DNA of 64,000 nucleotides from Natrinema versiforme (GTDB lineage Archaea > Halobacteriota > Halobacteria > Halobacteriales > Natrialbaceae), in assembly GCF_005576615.1 (NCBI RefSeq), contig NZ_CP040330.1, forward strand, positions 1,674,001 through 1,738,000, written 5' to 3'. Shown here one piece after another: positions 35,669 to 43,375 of the stretch. The notes beneath the pieces are model-generated. The model searched no databases. It was not told where the DNA came from and was given only the letters and a program-made list of their open reading frames with translations. The position numbers and the translations under genes are program-made. Each line of letters starts with the position of its first letter. Position 1 is the first letter of the stretch.

Positions 35669-35693
35669 GCCGATTGTGAGGTGTTACCACTGG

Positions 35694-35703
35694 CATATAA
35701 ATC
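35694..35703 (-). promoter_or_regulatory. TATA box of the xacG-K operon
   Basis: Minus strand GATTTATATG, centred about 30 nt upstream of ATG 35668. Overlapped on its upstream side by the inverted repeat at 35699-35722. Confidence 0.65.
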
Positions 35704-35722
35704 CATCGTAATTAATGGATTT
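35699..35722. promoter_or_regulatory. Inverted repeat upstream of xacG (candidate activator site)
   Basis: AAATCCAT-N8-ATGGATTT, perfect 8-bp arms, immediately upstream of and touching the TATA box of the importer operon. This is the position from which an archaeal activator could recruit TFB/TBP. XacR of Haloferax is described as an IclR-type activator of pentose genes; an XacR homologue is encoded at 39521-40285. Confidence 0.6.
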
Positions 35723-36069
35723 TAATGGGGATCTTCGCGATCGCTCTCACCGTCTCCGATCGACAACGGGTCTCGAGCGGCGCTGTCTAGCCAGTAGACG
35801 GGAGACCGTCGCGCCAGAGAAGCGGCAATCGGTGCGAAGGCGAGAGTGGGACAGACCCTCGCACTCGTCCTCGGTCGGTTCAGCGACGGCCCGTCGGACT
35901 CGAGGCGGATCGACTCGAATTCACGCCTCGTCAAACGACGCAAATCGGAGATTTGCGAGCACGATGAAGCTACGCTTCATCGAACAACCCGGAGCGAAGC
36001 TCCGTGAGCTTGACTTCGGCTCACGCCTCGTCAAACGACGCAAATCGGAGATTTGCGAGCACGATGAAG
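35723..36069. other. Intergenic region with hairpin-rich direct repeat
   Basis: No gene. It carries the first copy of a 66-bp direct repeat (35921-35986) and a unique hairpin CGGAGC-GAA-GCTCCG at 35990-36004; the second repeat copy overlaps the 3' end of the dehydratase gene. The rest (35723-35920) shows nothing notable. Confidence 0.65.
35921..35986. repeat. 66-bp direct repeat, copy 1, with two perfect hairpins
   Basis: Identical to 36021-36086, offset exactly 100 bp. Contains CGCAAATC-GGA-GATTTGCG at 35939-35957 and CGATGAAGC-TAC-GCTTCATCG at 35962-35982. Three-base loops and perfect stems. Confidence 0.85.
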
Positions 36070-36086
36070 CTACGCTTCATCGAACA
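36021..36086. repeat. 66-bp direct repeat, copy 2, overlapping the xacD 3' end
   Basis: Identical to 35921-35986. Its 3' hairpin (36062-36082) covers the last codons and stop of the dehydratase gene (stop 36070-36072), so copy 2 is the gene's natural end and copy 1 looks like a duplicated gene tail. Confidence 0.85.
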
Positions 36087-37299
36087 TCTCGGCACCGTCG
36101 GCCAGATGCTCCTCGACGGCGTCGAGATCGAGCGTGATCCCGAGACCCGGCTTCTCCGGCACTTCGGCGTACCCGTCCTCGATGATGTCCTCCTCGACGA
36201 GGTCCGACCACCAGCCGAGTTCGTAGGAGTGGTACTCCACGGCGAGCGAGTTCGAGATGGACGCCCCGACGTGGATGCTGGCCATGGTGCCGATCGGCGA
36301 GGAGACGTTGTGCATCGCGACCGGGACGTAGTACATGTCCGCGAGGTCGGCGATCTTCCGCGTCTCGCGCATGCCGCCGACGCGGGGGACGTCGGGCGCG
36401 ACGATATCGACGGCCTGCTCCTCGAACAGCCGGCGGTTGCCGTGGTTCCGGTAGACGTTCTCGCCGACCGTGATCGGCGTCGAGGTCCGCTTGGTGACCT
36501 CCGCCTGTACGTCGTGGTTCTCCGGCGGGATCGGGTCCTCGAGCCACCAGATGTCGTACTCCTCTAAGCGGTCGGCGAGTCGGTGTGCGCTGCCGGAACT
36601 GAACGACCAGTGACAGTCGAAGGCGACGTCGGCGCGGTCGCCGACGCGCTCGGTGACCTTCTCGACGATCTCGGCCTTGTGTTCGATCTCGGGACCGCGC
36701 AGGTGACGGTTCGCGCGGTCCTTCTCGTGGCCCGAGGGGACGTCGAGGTCGAACTTCAGGGCGTCGTAGCCCAGCTCCTCGACGACGCGTTCGGCCTCGT
36801 CGGCGCAGGCGTCGGGATCCGCTTCGTCCTCGGTGTGGCAGTCACAGTACATCCGCATCTCGTCGCGGTACTTGCCGCCGATGAGCTGGTAGGCCGGCAC
36901 CTCGAGGATTTTCCCGGCGACGTCGTGCAGCGCGAGTTCGATCCCCGAAATCGCGGAGATTGCTTTCCCGGCGATCGATCCCTCGCCGGAGAGCTTCTGG
37001 ACGAGGTGTTCGTAGAGGCGATCGATGTCGAGGGGGTTCTCGCCCTCGAGGAACGGGGCCATCCGCTCGATGATCTCGCGTTCGCCGGCACCCCAGTAGG
37101 ACTCGCCGTTGCCGACGAGCCCGGCGTCGGTGTAGACCCGGACCAGCGTCCACGGATAGTTCCCGTCGACGATAGTCGTCTGTACGTCCGTGATCTCGAC
37201 GTCGCGCGGCCCGCGGGAGTTGGAAACCCCCATCGTCTCCGCGGAGAGGTCCCGCATCGTATACTCTGCGTTCGGGTCGGATAGCTGTCTGTAATCCAT
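36070..37299 (-). CDS. xacD: D-xylonate / L-arabinonate dehydratase (enolase superfamily)
   Basis: Removes water from pentonates to give 2-keto-3-deoxypentonate. 409 residues: N-terminal capping domain (DVEITDVQTTIVDGNYPWTL), then the barrel with Lys182-Phe-Asp184 in LKFDLDVPSG, metal ligands Asp228 (FDCHWSF), Glu254 (WWLEDPIPPEN) and Glu280 (TVGENVYR), and general acid/base His330 (AMHNVSS). The sequence is very close, as I remember it, to the Haloferax xylonate dehydratase (HVO_B0038A), including the start DPNAEYTM and the end FDEA. Divergently placed relative to no gene; upstream is the zinc dehydrogenase (same strand, 81 nt). Confidence 0.9.
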   Translation of the reverse strand: MDYRQLSDPNAEYTMRDLSAETMGVSNSRGPRDVEITDVQTTIVDGNYPWTLVRVYTDAGLVGNGESYWGAGEREIIERMAPFLEGENPLDIDRLYEHLVQKLSGEGSIAGKAISAISGIELALHDVAGKILEVPAYQLIGGKYRDEMRMYCDCHTEDEADPDACADEAERVVEELGYDALKFDLDVPSGHEKDRANRHLRGPEIEHKAEIVEKVTERVGDRADVAFDCHWSFSSGSAHRLADRLEEYDIWWLEDPIPPENHDVQAEVTKRTSTPITVGENVYRNHGNRRLFEEQAVDIVAPDVPRVGGMRETRKIADLADMYYVPVAMHNVSSPIGTMASIHVGASISNSLAVEYHSYELGWWSDLVEEDIIEDGYAEVPEKPGLGITLDLDAVEEHLADGAEMFDEA

Positions 37300-37317
37300 C
37301 GACAGTGGTAGATTACA
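37290..37317. promoter_or_regulatory. Inverted repeat across the xacD start
   Basis: TGTAATC-N14-GATTACA, 7-bp arms, spanning the start codon (ATG 37299-37297 on the minus strand) and the bases just upstream. GTTTTAGTAG about 32 nt upstream is the likely TATA element. The arms equal those of the motif at 40738-40761 read inversely; could be an operator for a shared regulator. Confidence 0.4.
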
Positions 37318-37380
37318 ACAGGCACTACTAAAACTTCCGTCTGAAACGGTCGCCCGACGAGAAAATATCAGCGAGGTAAT

Positions 37381-38424
37381 TCAGTCTCGCAGAACCGAGA
37401 CGTCGAAGACGGGTTTGCAGGTCCCGCCCTCGACGAAGGTCTCGAACGCTTCGTCGGGCTCGAGCAGGCTAAAGCGGTCGTCGATGAACGTCTCGGCGTC
37501 GACGTCGCCCGTGTCGATCAGGCGCAGCGCGTTCTCGAAGTCCTCGTACTTCGACGCGTAGGAACACTGCAGGTCGATCTCCGCGCGCACGAGCGGCGAG
37601 TAGGGCATCGTCGTCTCGCCGGTCTGTCCGATGAGGACGATCTGGCCGCCCTTCCGAACCTCGTCGACGGCCGACGGCAGCCCCGACGGGTGGCCCGTCG
37701 TATCGAAGACGACGTCGTAGCCGATGCCGTCGGTCAGCTCGTCGCGGGCGGCGTCGAGATCGTCGCCGGCGACGTTGAGCGTCTCGAAGCCGAGTTCCTC
37801 GGCGAGGGGCAGGCGGTACTCGGTGTCCTGGCCGACGCCGCTGACGACGACCTCGCCGCCCTGTGCGCGGGCGACCTGGGCGGTGAGGAGTCCGATCGGA
37901 CCGGGCCCCTCGACGAGGACTCGCGTGCCGGCGCGTACGCGGGAGTTCTGGATGACGGCTCGGGCAGCGATGCTGGTCGGTTCGACCATCGCCGCGTGTT
38001 GCTGTTCGACGCTGTCGGGGACGGGGTGGAGCGCGTCCTCGGGGACGGCGATGTAGGGCTCGTAGGCACCGTCGTGGTCCACGCCCGTGATGACCGAGTT
38101 CTGGCAGACGTTCGATTCGCCGATCTCGCACTGGTAGCAGTCGCCACAGCCGCGGATCGGCCGCTCGACCACCCGGTCGCCGACCGCGAACTTCGTCACG
38201 GCGTCGCCGACCTCGACGACGCGACCCGAATACTCGTGGCCGATGACCGTCGGCAGTTCCATTCGCTCGAACGCCGATTCGAACTCGTAGATCCCCGCAT
38301 CGCTTCCACAGAGGCCCGCATAATCGACCTCGATCAGCGCCTCGTCCGGTTCCGGTTCGGGCCGCTCGCGGTCGGCGAGTTCCATGGCTCCTTCGCTTCG
38401 ACTGGTCTTGGCTAATCCGCGCAT
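37381..38424 (-). CDS. Zinc-binding polyol/sugar dehydrogenase (MDR superfamily), 347 aa
   Basis: Catalytic zinc ligands Cys39 (AGLCGSDAGIYE) and His63-Glu64 (IGHEYSG); structural zinc Cys93, Cys96, Cys99, Cys107; Rossmann motif VEGPGPIGLLTAQVARAQGG. It resembles sorbitol, threonine or glucose dehydrogenases. Downstream of it (81 nt) is xacD on the same strand, so a sugar or polyol substrate is likely. ATG 38424 begins MRGLAKTSRSEGAMEL; the longer frame to 38505 overlaps the divergent SDR promoter. Confidence 0.85.
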   Translation of the reverse strand: MRGLAKTSRSEGAMELADRERPEPEPDEALIEVDYAGLCGSDAGIYEFESAFERMELPTVIGHEYSGRVVEVGDAVTKFAVGDRVVERPIRGCGDCYQCEIGESNVCQNSVITGVDHDGAYEPYIAVPEDALHPVPDSVEQQHAAMVEPTSIAARAVIQNSRVRAGTRVLVEGPGPIGLLTAQVARAQGGEVVVSGVGQDTEYRLPLAEELGFETLNVAGDDLDAARDELTDGIGYDVVFDTTGHPSGLPSAVDEVRKGGQIVLIGQTGETTMPYSPLVRAEIDLQCSYASKYEDFENALRLIDTGDVDAETFIDDRFSLLEPDEAFETFVEGGTCKPVFDVSVLRD

Positions 38425-38533
38425 GATACCGTATCGTTCGTCCGCAGTTATAATTCTGCGGGGTTCAGCATCGGACGGATCGCCCTCGCTCGAGAGGGTA
38501 AACATAATGAGGTCGGACGGTCTCGCTTGCGGT

Positions 38534-39307
38534 ATGGTCGATTACCAACACAGTCCGGTGACCGTCAGTGGCAAGCGAGCCGTCGTCATCGGCGGGACGA
38601 GCGGGATCGGACAGGCGATCGCCCTCGGCTTCGCCGAGGAGGGTGCCGACGTCATCGCGACGAGTCGCAGCGAGGAGACGGTCGACGAGACCGCAACGGA
38701 AATCGAAGACCGCGGCGTCGAGACGGCGCGAGTCACCTGCGACGTCACCGACGCCGACTCCCTCGAGCGCGTCCGCGAAACGGCGGTCGACGAACTCGGC
38801 GGCATCGACATCGTCGTCGCGTCGCAGGGGGCGATTTCCCGGGCGACGGTCCAGGACATCTCCGACGAGGACTGGGAGTTCGTCACCGATGTCGCACTCG
38901 ACGGGGTCCGCCGCGTGACGCAGGCCTTCGCACCGGCGATGGAGGACGGCGGCTCGATCGTCAACATCTCCTCGCTGGCGGCTCGGCTCTCGATGGCGAA
39001 CCTGCCGGCGTACACCGCCGCCAAGGGGGGCGTCGAAGCCTTCACACGCGCATCCGCGAAGGAACTCGCGCCCGATATCAGGGTCAACGCGATCGCGCCG
39101 GGATTCGTCATCACGCCCCAGAACGCGGACACCTACGCTGAGGGCACCGAGAAACGCGAGCGCATCGACGATCGAACCCCGCTCGGTCGCGTCGCCGAGC
39201 GCGAGGAGATCGTCGGCGCGGCGATTTACCTCGCCAGCGACGCCGCCTCGTTCGTGACCGGCGAGGTCGTCACCGTCGACGGCGGGTTCGCGGACAGCGC
39301 GTTCTGA
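38534..39307 (+). CDS. Short-chain dehydrogenase/reductase (SDR), sugar dehydrogenase-like
   Basis: 257 residues. Cofactor motif VIGGTSGIGQAIALGF (about residues 17-32), VASQGAISR at the NNAG position, catalytic Ser in NISSLAA and YTAAKGG (Tyr-x-x-x-Lys), then APGFVITPQNADTYAEG and the C-terminal SDAASFVTGEVVTVDGGF. Classical SDR that could oxidise a sugar or sugar alcohol. Divergent from the zinc dehydrogenase with a 109-bp shared promoter region. ATG 38534 chosen over 38507 because the preceding GGT is the usual spacing and the conserved part begins soon after. Confidence 0.86.
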   Translation: MVDYQHSPVTVSGKRAVVIGGTSGIGQAIALGFAEEGADVIATSRSEETVDETATEIEDRGVETARVTCDVTDADSLERVRETAVDELGGIDIVVASQGAISRATVQDISDEDWEFVTDVALDGVRRVTQAFAPAMEDGGSIVNISSLAARLSMANLPAYTAAKGGVEAFTRASAKELAPDIRVNAIAPGFVITPQNADTYAEGTEKRERIDDRTPLGRVAEREEIVGAAIYLASDAASFVTGEVVTVDGGFADSAF

Positions 39308-39520
39308 TCGCCCCGCTCCGACCGAACTCACGTTTTTGGATCCGTCGCCGAAGAATCCGCTGACGGAAGTGAGAGGAATCCGTCTCCGCTCACGTCGATT
39401 GCGGTACCCTCGAGCGGACAGAGACGAACGGCGTCGTCGCGTCATCGGCCGTGAAACCACGTTCGCCATTGCTGAACAACAGTTTGTGTGGTAGGGTGAC
39501 GAGGCGGTGGCCGTGACCGC

Positions 39521-40285
39521 TCAGGAGTACGTGAGGTTCAGTTCGATGACGTTCGCCGCGCTCTTGAGGAGTTCGGGGAGTTCCGATTCGAGCCGCTCGC
39601 CCTTCATGCGACTCGTCGGCCCCGCGACGCTGAGTGCCCCGATCGGTCGGTCCTCGAGGTCCAGAATCGGAACGGCGGCACAGCAGAGACCGCCGATTCG
39701 TTCCTCTCGATCGAACGCGACACCGCGGTCACGGATCTCCGCGAGTTCGGCTTTGAGTTCCCCGCGGTCGGTGATCGAGTGTTCGGTATCGGCCGACATC
39801 CCGTGATCGTCGAGGATCGTGTCGACGCGGTCCTCGGGCAGGTACGCGAGGATTGCCTTCCCGAGGCCCGTGTTGTGCAACGCGACACGGTGGCCGGTAC
39901 TCGCGGCGACGTTGACGGCCTGATCGCCACGAACCCGGCAGACGTAGACTCCCTGTCCGTGTTCCTCGACGAGCAGATTCACGAGCTCGTCGGTCTCGTC
40001 GGCGATCGCTTCCATTTCGGGCCGGGCCGTCTCGTAGAGGTCGTCGCGCTGGCGCACGTACCGTCCGAGGTCGAGAAACCGAAGCCCGATGTAGTACGTT
40101 CCGTCCTCCTTGACGACGTACTCCTCCTGCTCGAGCGTGCTGAGATAGTTGTAGACGCTACTTTTCGGCAGTTCGAGTTCGTTCGACAGTTCGGTGACGC
40201 CGGCGCCGTCGAGTCGACGCAGCGTCTGTAGAATGTCGAACGTCGTGATGACCGACTTCACTGGATTGTTCGCTCGCTTGCCCAT
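39521..40285 (-). CDS. xacR: IclR family transcriptional regulator (XacR-like)
   Basis: 254 residues. N-terminal winged helix (SVITTFDILQTLRRLDGAG, VTELSNELELPKSSVYNYL, residues about 10-65) and C-terminal GAF-like effector domain (GLRFLDLGRYV, GHRVALHNTGLGKAILAYLP, GLCCAAVPILDLEDRPIGAL, SVAGPTSRM). In Haloferax, the IclR-type XacR beside xac genes activates pentose catabolism; the location here beside xacD and the dehydrogenases supports the same role. Its own start region carries TATACT-N4-AGTATA, consistent with autoregulation. Confidence 0.8.
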   Translation of the reverse strand: MGKRANNPVKSVITTFDILQTLRRLDGAGVTELSNELELPKSSVYNYLSTLEQEEYVVKEDGTYYIGLRFLDLGRYVRQRDDLYETARPEMEAIADETDELVNLLVEEHGQGVYVCRVRGDQAVNVAASTGHRVALHNTGLGKAILAYLPEDRVDTILDDHGMSADTEHSITDRGELKAELAEIRDRGVAFDREERIGGLCCAAVPILDLEDRPIGALSVAGPTSRMKGERLESELPELLKSAANVIELNLTYS

Positions 40286-40300
40286 ATACTGACTAGTATA
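40285..40300. promoter_or_regulatory. Inverted repeat at the xacR start (candidate autoregulatory operator)
   Basis: TATACT-N4-AGTATA, perfect 6-bp arms, lying between the TATA box (40307-40314) and the start codon at 40285 on the minus strand, that is over the transcription start. A bound protein would block initiation. Confidence 0.6.
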
Positions 40301-40306
40301 CGTTTC

Positions 40307-40314
40307 CTATAAAT
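40307..40314 (-). promoter_or_regulatory. TATA box of xacR
   Basis: Minus strand ATTTATAG centred 26 nt from the start codon; leaderless-type promoter. Confidence 0.65.
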
Positions 40315-40737
40315 ATCTATGTGTTCATCATTCATGAACGTGCGGTCGTGAATACGAACCGGGCTTTCAGACCGCTGGCTCACGGTCCGCGTCCCATGAC
40401 CGGTATATGCGTGTGAGGGACTACCGTTATCGCTCGAGTATGGTGTGAGGGACGTTCATCCATAGAGAAAGTATGTTCCCCTATAACGCAAACATCCGAA
40501 ATAGCCACTCGAATCAGCTGTGAGCGCTGCTACCCGTTGTCTGATGATACGTCTCTTCCATCCGTAGTCGGATATACGGTGTGAACGTGACTCAGAGGTG
40601 CTGCTAACCGATATTACGCCACGGAATCATGTCGGCACCCGTTCGCCATTACATAATGGTCGTTTGTCCCTTTGCGTGAACGGCTTCCGATCTGATTGTC
40701 CGTATCCGTGTGGGTCGCTGATCGAAACCCGCGCACG

Positions 40738-40761
40738 GATTACAAATATATGCCTGTAATC
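40738..40761. repeat. GATTACA-N10-TGTAATC motif (copy 2 of the TTACA/TGTAA element)
   Basis: Perfect 7-bp inverted arms around AATATATGCC. Inner 20 bases match 19939-19958 with one difference. TATA-like spacer. Lies in the middle of a gene-free gap. Confidence 0.55.
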
Positions 40762-41480
40762 TTCTTGCTCTCCGCTTCGCTGTTGATCGGTGAACGAACG
40801 AGGGCCGGATCGTGAGCGGTGAGCGGATTGAGCACATCGCGGATCCCGTGTGGTGGTCAACGTGTACCGCTAACGGCTACTTCTGGATAGACATATGAAT
40901 TCTTATGTAACAAGAATATAGTCGGGATCCAAATAGGTATCGTTATGTTACTGTATCACGCATATTCAATCGTTCCGACGTACCGTATCGTCACCTAATA
41001 ACACCTTTCAGTGGGCTCTTGAGCTTGGAATAGCGGTTGGGGATGGAGAGTTAGTTGTCCAAACAACGTCGCGGCTCGAGTCGAGACCCATACCCCCTCA
41101 AAACCCGATATAGTTGCGTCTGTAGGCCGATACGGAGAGACGATCCCGTGAGTGGTCGTTTCTGTGCACTCAGTAGAGAATTCCAGATATATTTTATATA
41201 GTTCTATTACTGGAAGGTGATATATACTTCGAAGCTGTGAACAACAGCGCGCCGATACCGTGGACAACCGGAGACGAACCGAGAGAGTGTGCCACGGACC
41301 GGACCGATCGTCCAACTCGTCCATCTCCGTTCTCTGATTAATTGGTGAGCCGTTGTTCTCGCTCCGACTGTTCACTTCGTATTTCGACCGAGAGCGGTCT
41401 GCTTCCGACAACTAGACGACGATACAACGCTGTAAAACTGGAGATAGATTTATTATAAATAAACCGTGAGCCGACCACAC

Positions 41481-41488
41481 TTTTATAC
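41481..41488 (+). promoter_or_regulatory. TATA box of the alcohol dehydrogenase at 41511
   Basis: TTTTATAC centred about 26 nt upstream of ATG 41511, giving a leaderless transcript. An AT-rich dyad TTTATT-ATA-AATAAA precedes it by about 20 nt (41449-41463). Confidence 0.7.
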
Positions 41489-41510
41489 TCGTTCGTACTA
41501 CTGGTAAACC

Positions 41511-42572
41511 ATGAAAGCGGCCGTAATCGAGGAACATGGGGAACCGCTCGCTGTTAGAGACGTCGACTACCCGGACCCGGCTCCGGATCAGGTCATCGTC
41601 GAAACCGAAGCGTGCGGGGTCTGTCGCAGCGACTGGCACGCGTGGCAGGGCGACTGGAGCTGGATCGGTGCCGGCGTTCCGGAGGGCCAGATCCTCGGCC
41701 ACGAGCCGGCAGGTATCGTTTCGGCCGTCGGCGACGACGTCGAAACGCTCGAGGAGGGCGACCGCGTGGCGGTGCCGTTCCACCTCGGCGACGGGACCTG
41801 TACGCACTGCCGCGAGGGGCGAGCGAACAACTGCGAGACGGTCATTCCGCTCGGCCTGTCGGAGTACGCGCCGGGGGCGTTCGCGGAGGCCTTCCCCGTC
41901 CGCGAAGCCGACTTCAACTGCGTGAAACTCCCCGACGAGGTCGACTTCACCGAGATGGCCGGGCTGGGCTGTCGGTTCATGACGGCCTACCACGCGCTGG
42001 CGGACCGCGCAAATCTCCGACCCGGCGACTGGGTCGCCGTCCACGGCTGTGGCGGCGTTGGCCTCTCGGCGATCCACATCGCGCAGGCGCTCGGTGCACA
42101 CCCGATCGCGATCGACGTCCTCGACAGCAAACTCGAGCGGGCAGAGGAACTCGGCGCCGTCGAGACGATCAACAGCACCGAGGTAGACAGCGCGCCGCGG
42201 GCGGTCAAAGAGCTCACCGGCGACGGGGCCGACGTCTCGATCGACGCGCTGGGTATCACCGAGACCTGCCAGAACTCGGTCAACAGTCTCGGAACCCGCG
42301 GCAGCCACGTGCAGGTCGGGCTGACGACCGGCGAGGAGCAGGGCCAGATCGATCTCCCGGTCGACGTGATGACGATGCAGGAGATCGACTTTCACGGCTC
42401 CTTCGGCATGCCGCTGGTCCGCTACGAGGAACTGTTCAACCTGATCGCACAGGGCACCCTCGAGCCGAGCAAGATCATCGGCGAGACGCTGTCGCTCGAG
42501 GAGGCACCGGAGACGCTGGCCTCGATGGACGACTACGAGACGGTCGGTATTCCGGTCATCACGGAGTTCTGA
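41511..42572 (+). CDS. Zinc-dependent alcohol dehydrogenase (MDR), incomplete structural-zinc lobe
   Basis: 353 residues: catalytic zinc Cys38 (CGVCRSDWHAWQGDW) and His64-Glu65 (LGHEPAG), then DGTCTHCREGRANNC, where Cys97, Cys100 and Cys108 remain but the first of the four structural cysteines is replaced by Asp94. Rossmann motif VHGCGGVGLSAIHIAQALGA. WHAWQGDW is typical of the AdhA/YogA-like group acting on primary alcohols or aldehydes. Leaderless-type promoter. No operon partner. Substrate unknown. Confidence 0.86.
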   Translation: MKAAVIEEHGEPLAVRDVDYPDPAPDQVIVETEACGVCRSDWHAWQGDWSWIGAGVPEGQILGHEPAGIVSAVGDDVETLEEGDRVAVPFHLGDGTCTHCREGRANNCETVIPLGLSEYAPGAFAEAFPVREADFNCVKLPDEVDFTEMAGLGCRFMTAYHALADRANLRPGDWVAVHGCGGVGLSAIHIAQALGAHPIAIDVLDSKLERAEELGAVETINSTEVDSAPRAVKELTGDGADVSIDALGITETCQNSVNSLGTRGSHVQVGLTTGEEQGQIDLPVDVMTMQEIDFHGSFGMPLVRYEELFNLIAQGTLEPSKIIGETLSLEEAPETLASMDDYETVGIPVITEF

Positions 42573-42994
42573 GCGGGCTTCGAGGCCGAAATCGATCGAT
42601 TGCGGTCGACTACACCATTTTTCCGATGCGAGCCGCTGGCTGTCAGGTTCGAGCGCAGCGAGAATCCGCGAGCCGTCGCTTTCGGTTCCGTTCTGAAACC
42701 CGGGCGGGGCGGGAGCCGCCCTGGGCGTGAGAGACATGAGCGTACTCGAAGTGGGGGCGAGACCACGTCCGAGCGATCCGGGCATGAACGCACGCAATCG
42801 GCTGGTCAGCGCGTCGTGTAGGCCGAGCGCGTACCCGGCGGGGTCGTTCCTCCCCGCACGTTGGCCAACGCGCGTTCCGAGTATTGTTATGCGGACGTTT
42901 GGCTCCCGGTAGCGTCACCGGACCGGTCGCAGGCGGCGTCTAACCCGGCCGTAGCCCCGTGCTACGGATCGATCCCTTGCGTGCCGAATCGCGG
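42573..42994. other. Intergenic region without supported gene
   Basis: 422 bases. GC-rich, several short overlapping frames in all phases but none with haloarchaeal acidic composition or a ribosome binding site. Nothing notable seen. Confidence 0.45.
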
Positions 42995-43240
42995 TCAGGC
43001 GAGTGTCCGTTCGACGTACTCGAGGATGTTCTCCGACTCCGCCATCGTCACGCCGTGGTCCTCGTCGACGAGCACGGGGACGGCCCGCTGTCCCGAGACT
43101 CGCTTGACCTCGTCTCGGCCCGAGTGAAGCGCCGGGACTTCCTCGCGCTCGTACTCGATGGCCGCCTCCTCGAGGCGGTCGGTGACGGCCTCGCAGTACG
43201 GACAGCCCTCGAGGACGTACATCGTGATGTCGCTTGCCAT
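42995..43240 (-). CDS. Glutaredoxin-like protein
   Basis: 81 residues from ATG 43240. Thioredoxin fold with the redox motif CPYC in VLEGCPYCEAVTDRL (Cys13, Cys16) and a cis-Pro region QRAVPVLVD, ending in AESENILEYVERTL. Haloarchaea use gamma-glutamylcysteine rather than glutathione, so the reductant is uncertain. Divergent from the oxidoreductase at 43376. Confidence 0.88.
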   Translation of the reverse strand: MASDITMYVLEGCPYCEAVTDRLEEAAIEYEREEVPALHSGRDEVKRVSGQRAVPVLVDEDHGVTMAESENILEYVERTLA

Positions 43241-43375
43241 ACGGGGACGTTCCCGGTGCGGACGGAAAGGGTTAGCGGCGGTTCGCCGCGACGGGCCGGA
43301 GACTGCCACCGATCGCCGGCGGTGCTTGCCTGCGACGACTCCAGAGGGATGGCAGTGGAACTCGTGGAGTACCGT

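Larger units (their letters stand above)
40315..41510. other. Long AT-rich gene-free region
   Basis: About 1.2 kb between xacR and the next dehydrogenase without a supportable gene. The 138-codon frame at 40995-41411 (minus) has non-halophilic composition, many Ser/Arg/Thr and no ribosome binding site. Contents: the GATTACA-N10-TGTAATC motif (40738-40761), the promoter of the gene at 41511, and scattered AT stretches. Size and composition would also fit a remnant of transferred DNA or unannotated non-coding RNA. Confidence 0.55.

Noticed and set aside
40995-41411. 138-codon minus-strand frame between xacR and the alcohol dehydrogenase
   Set aside because: Rich in Ser/Thr/Arg, not acidic, no start context; more likely non-coding.
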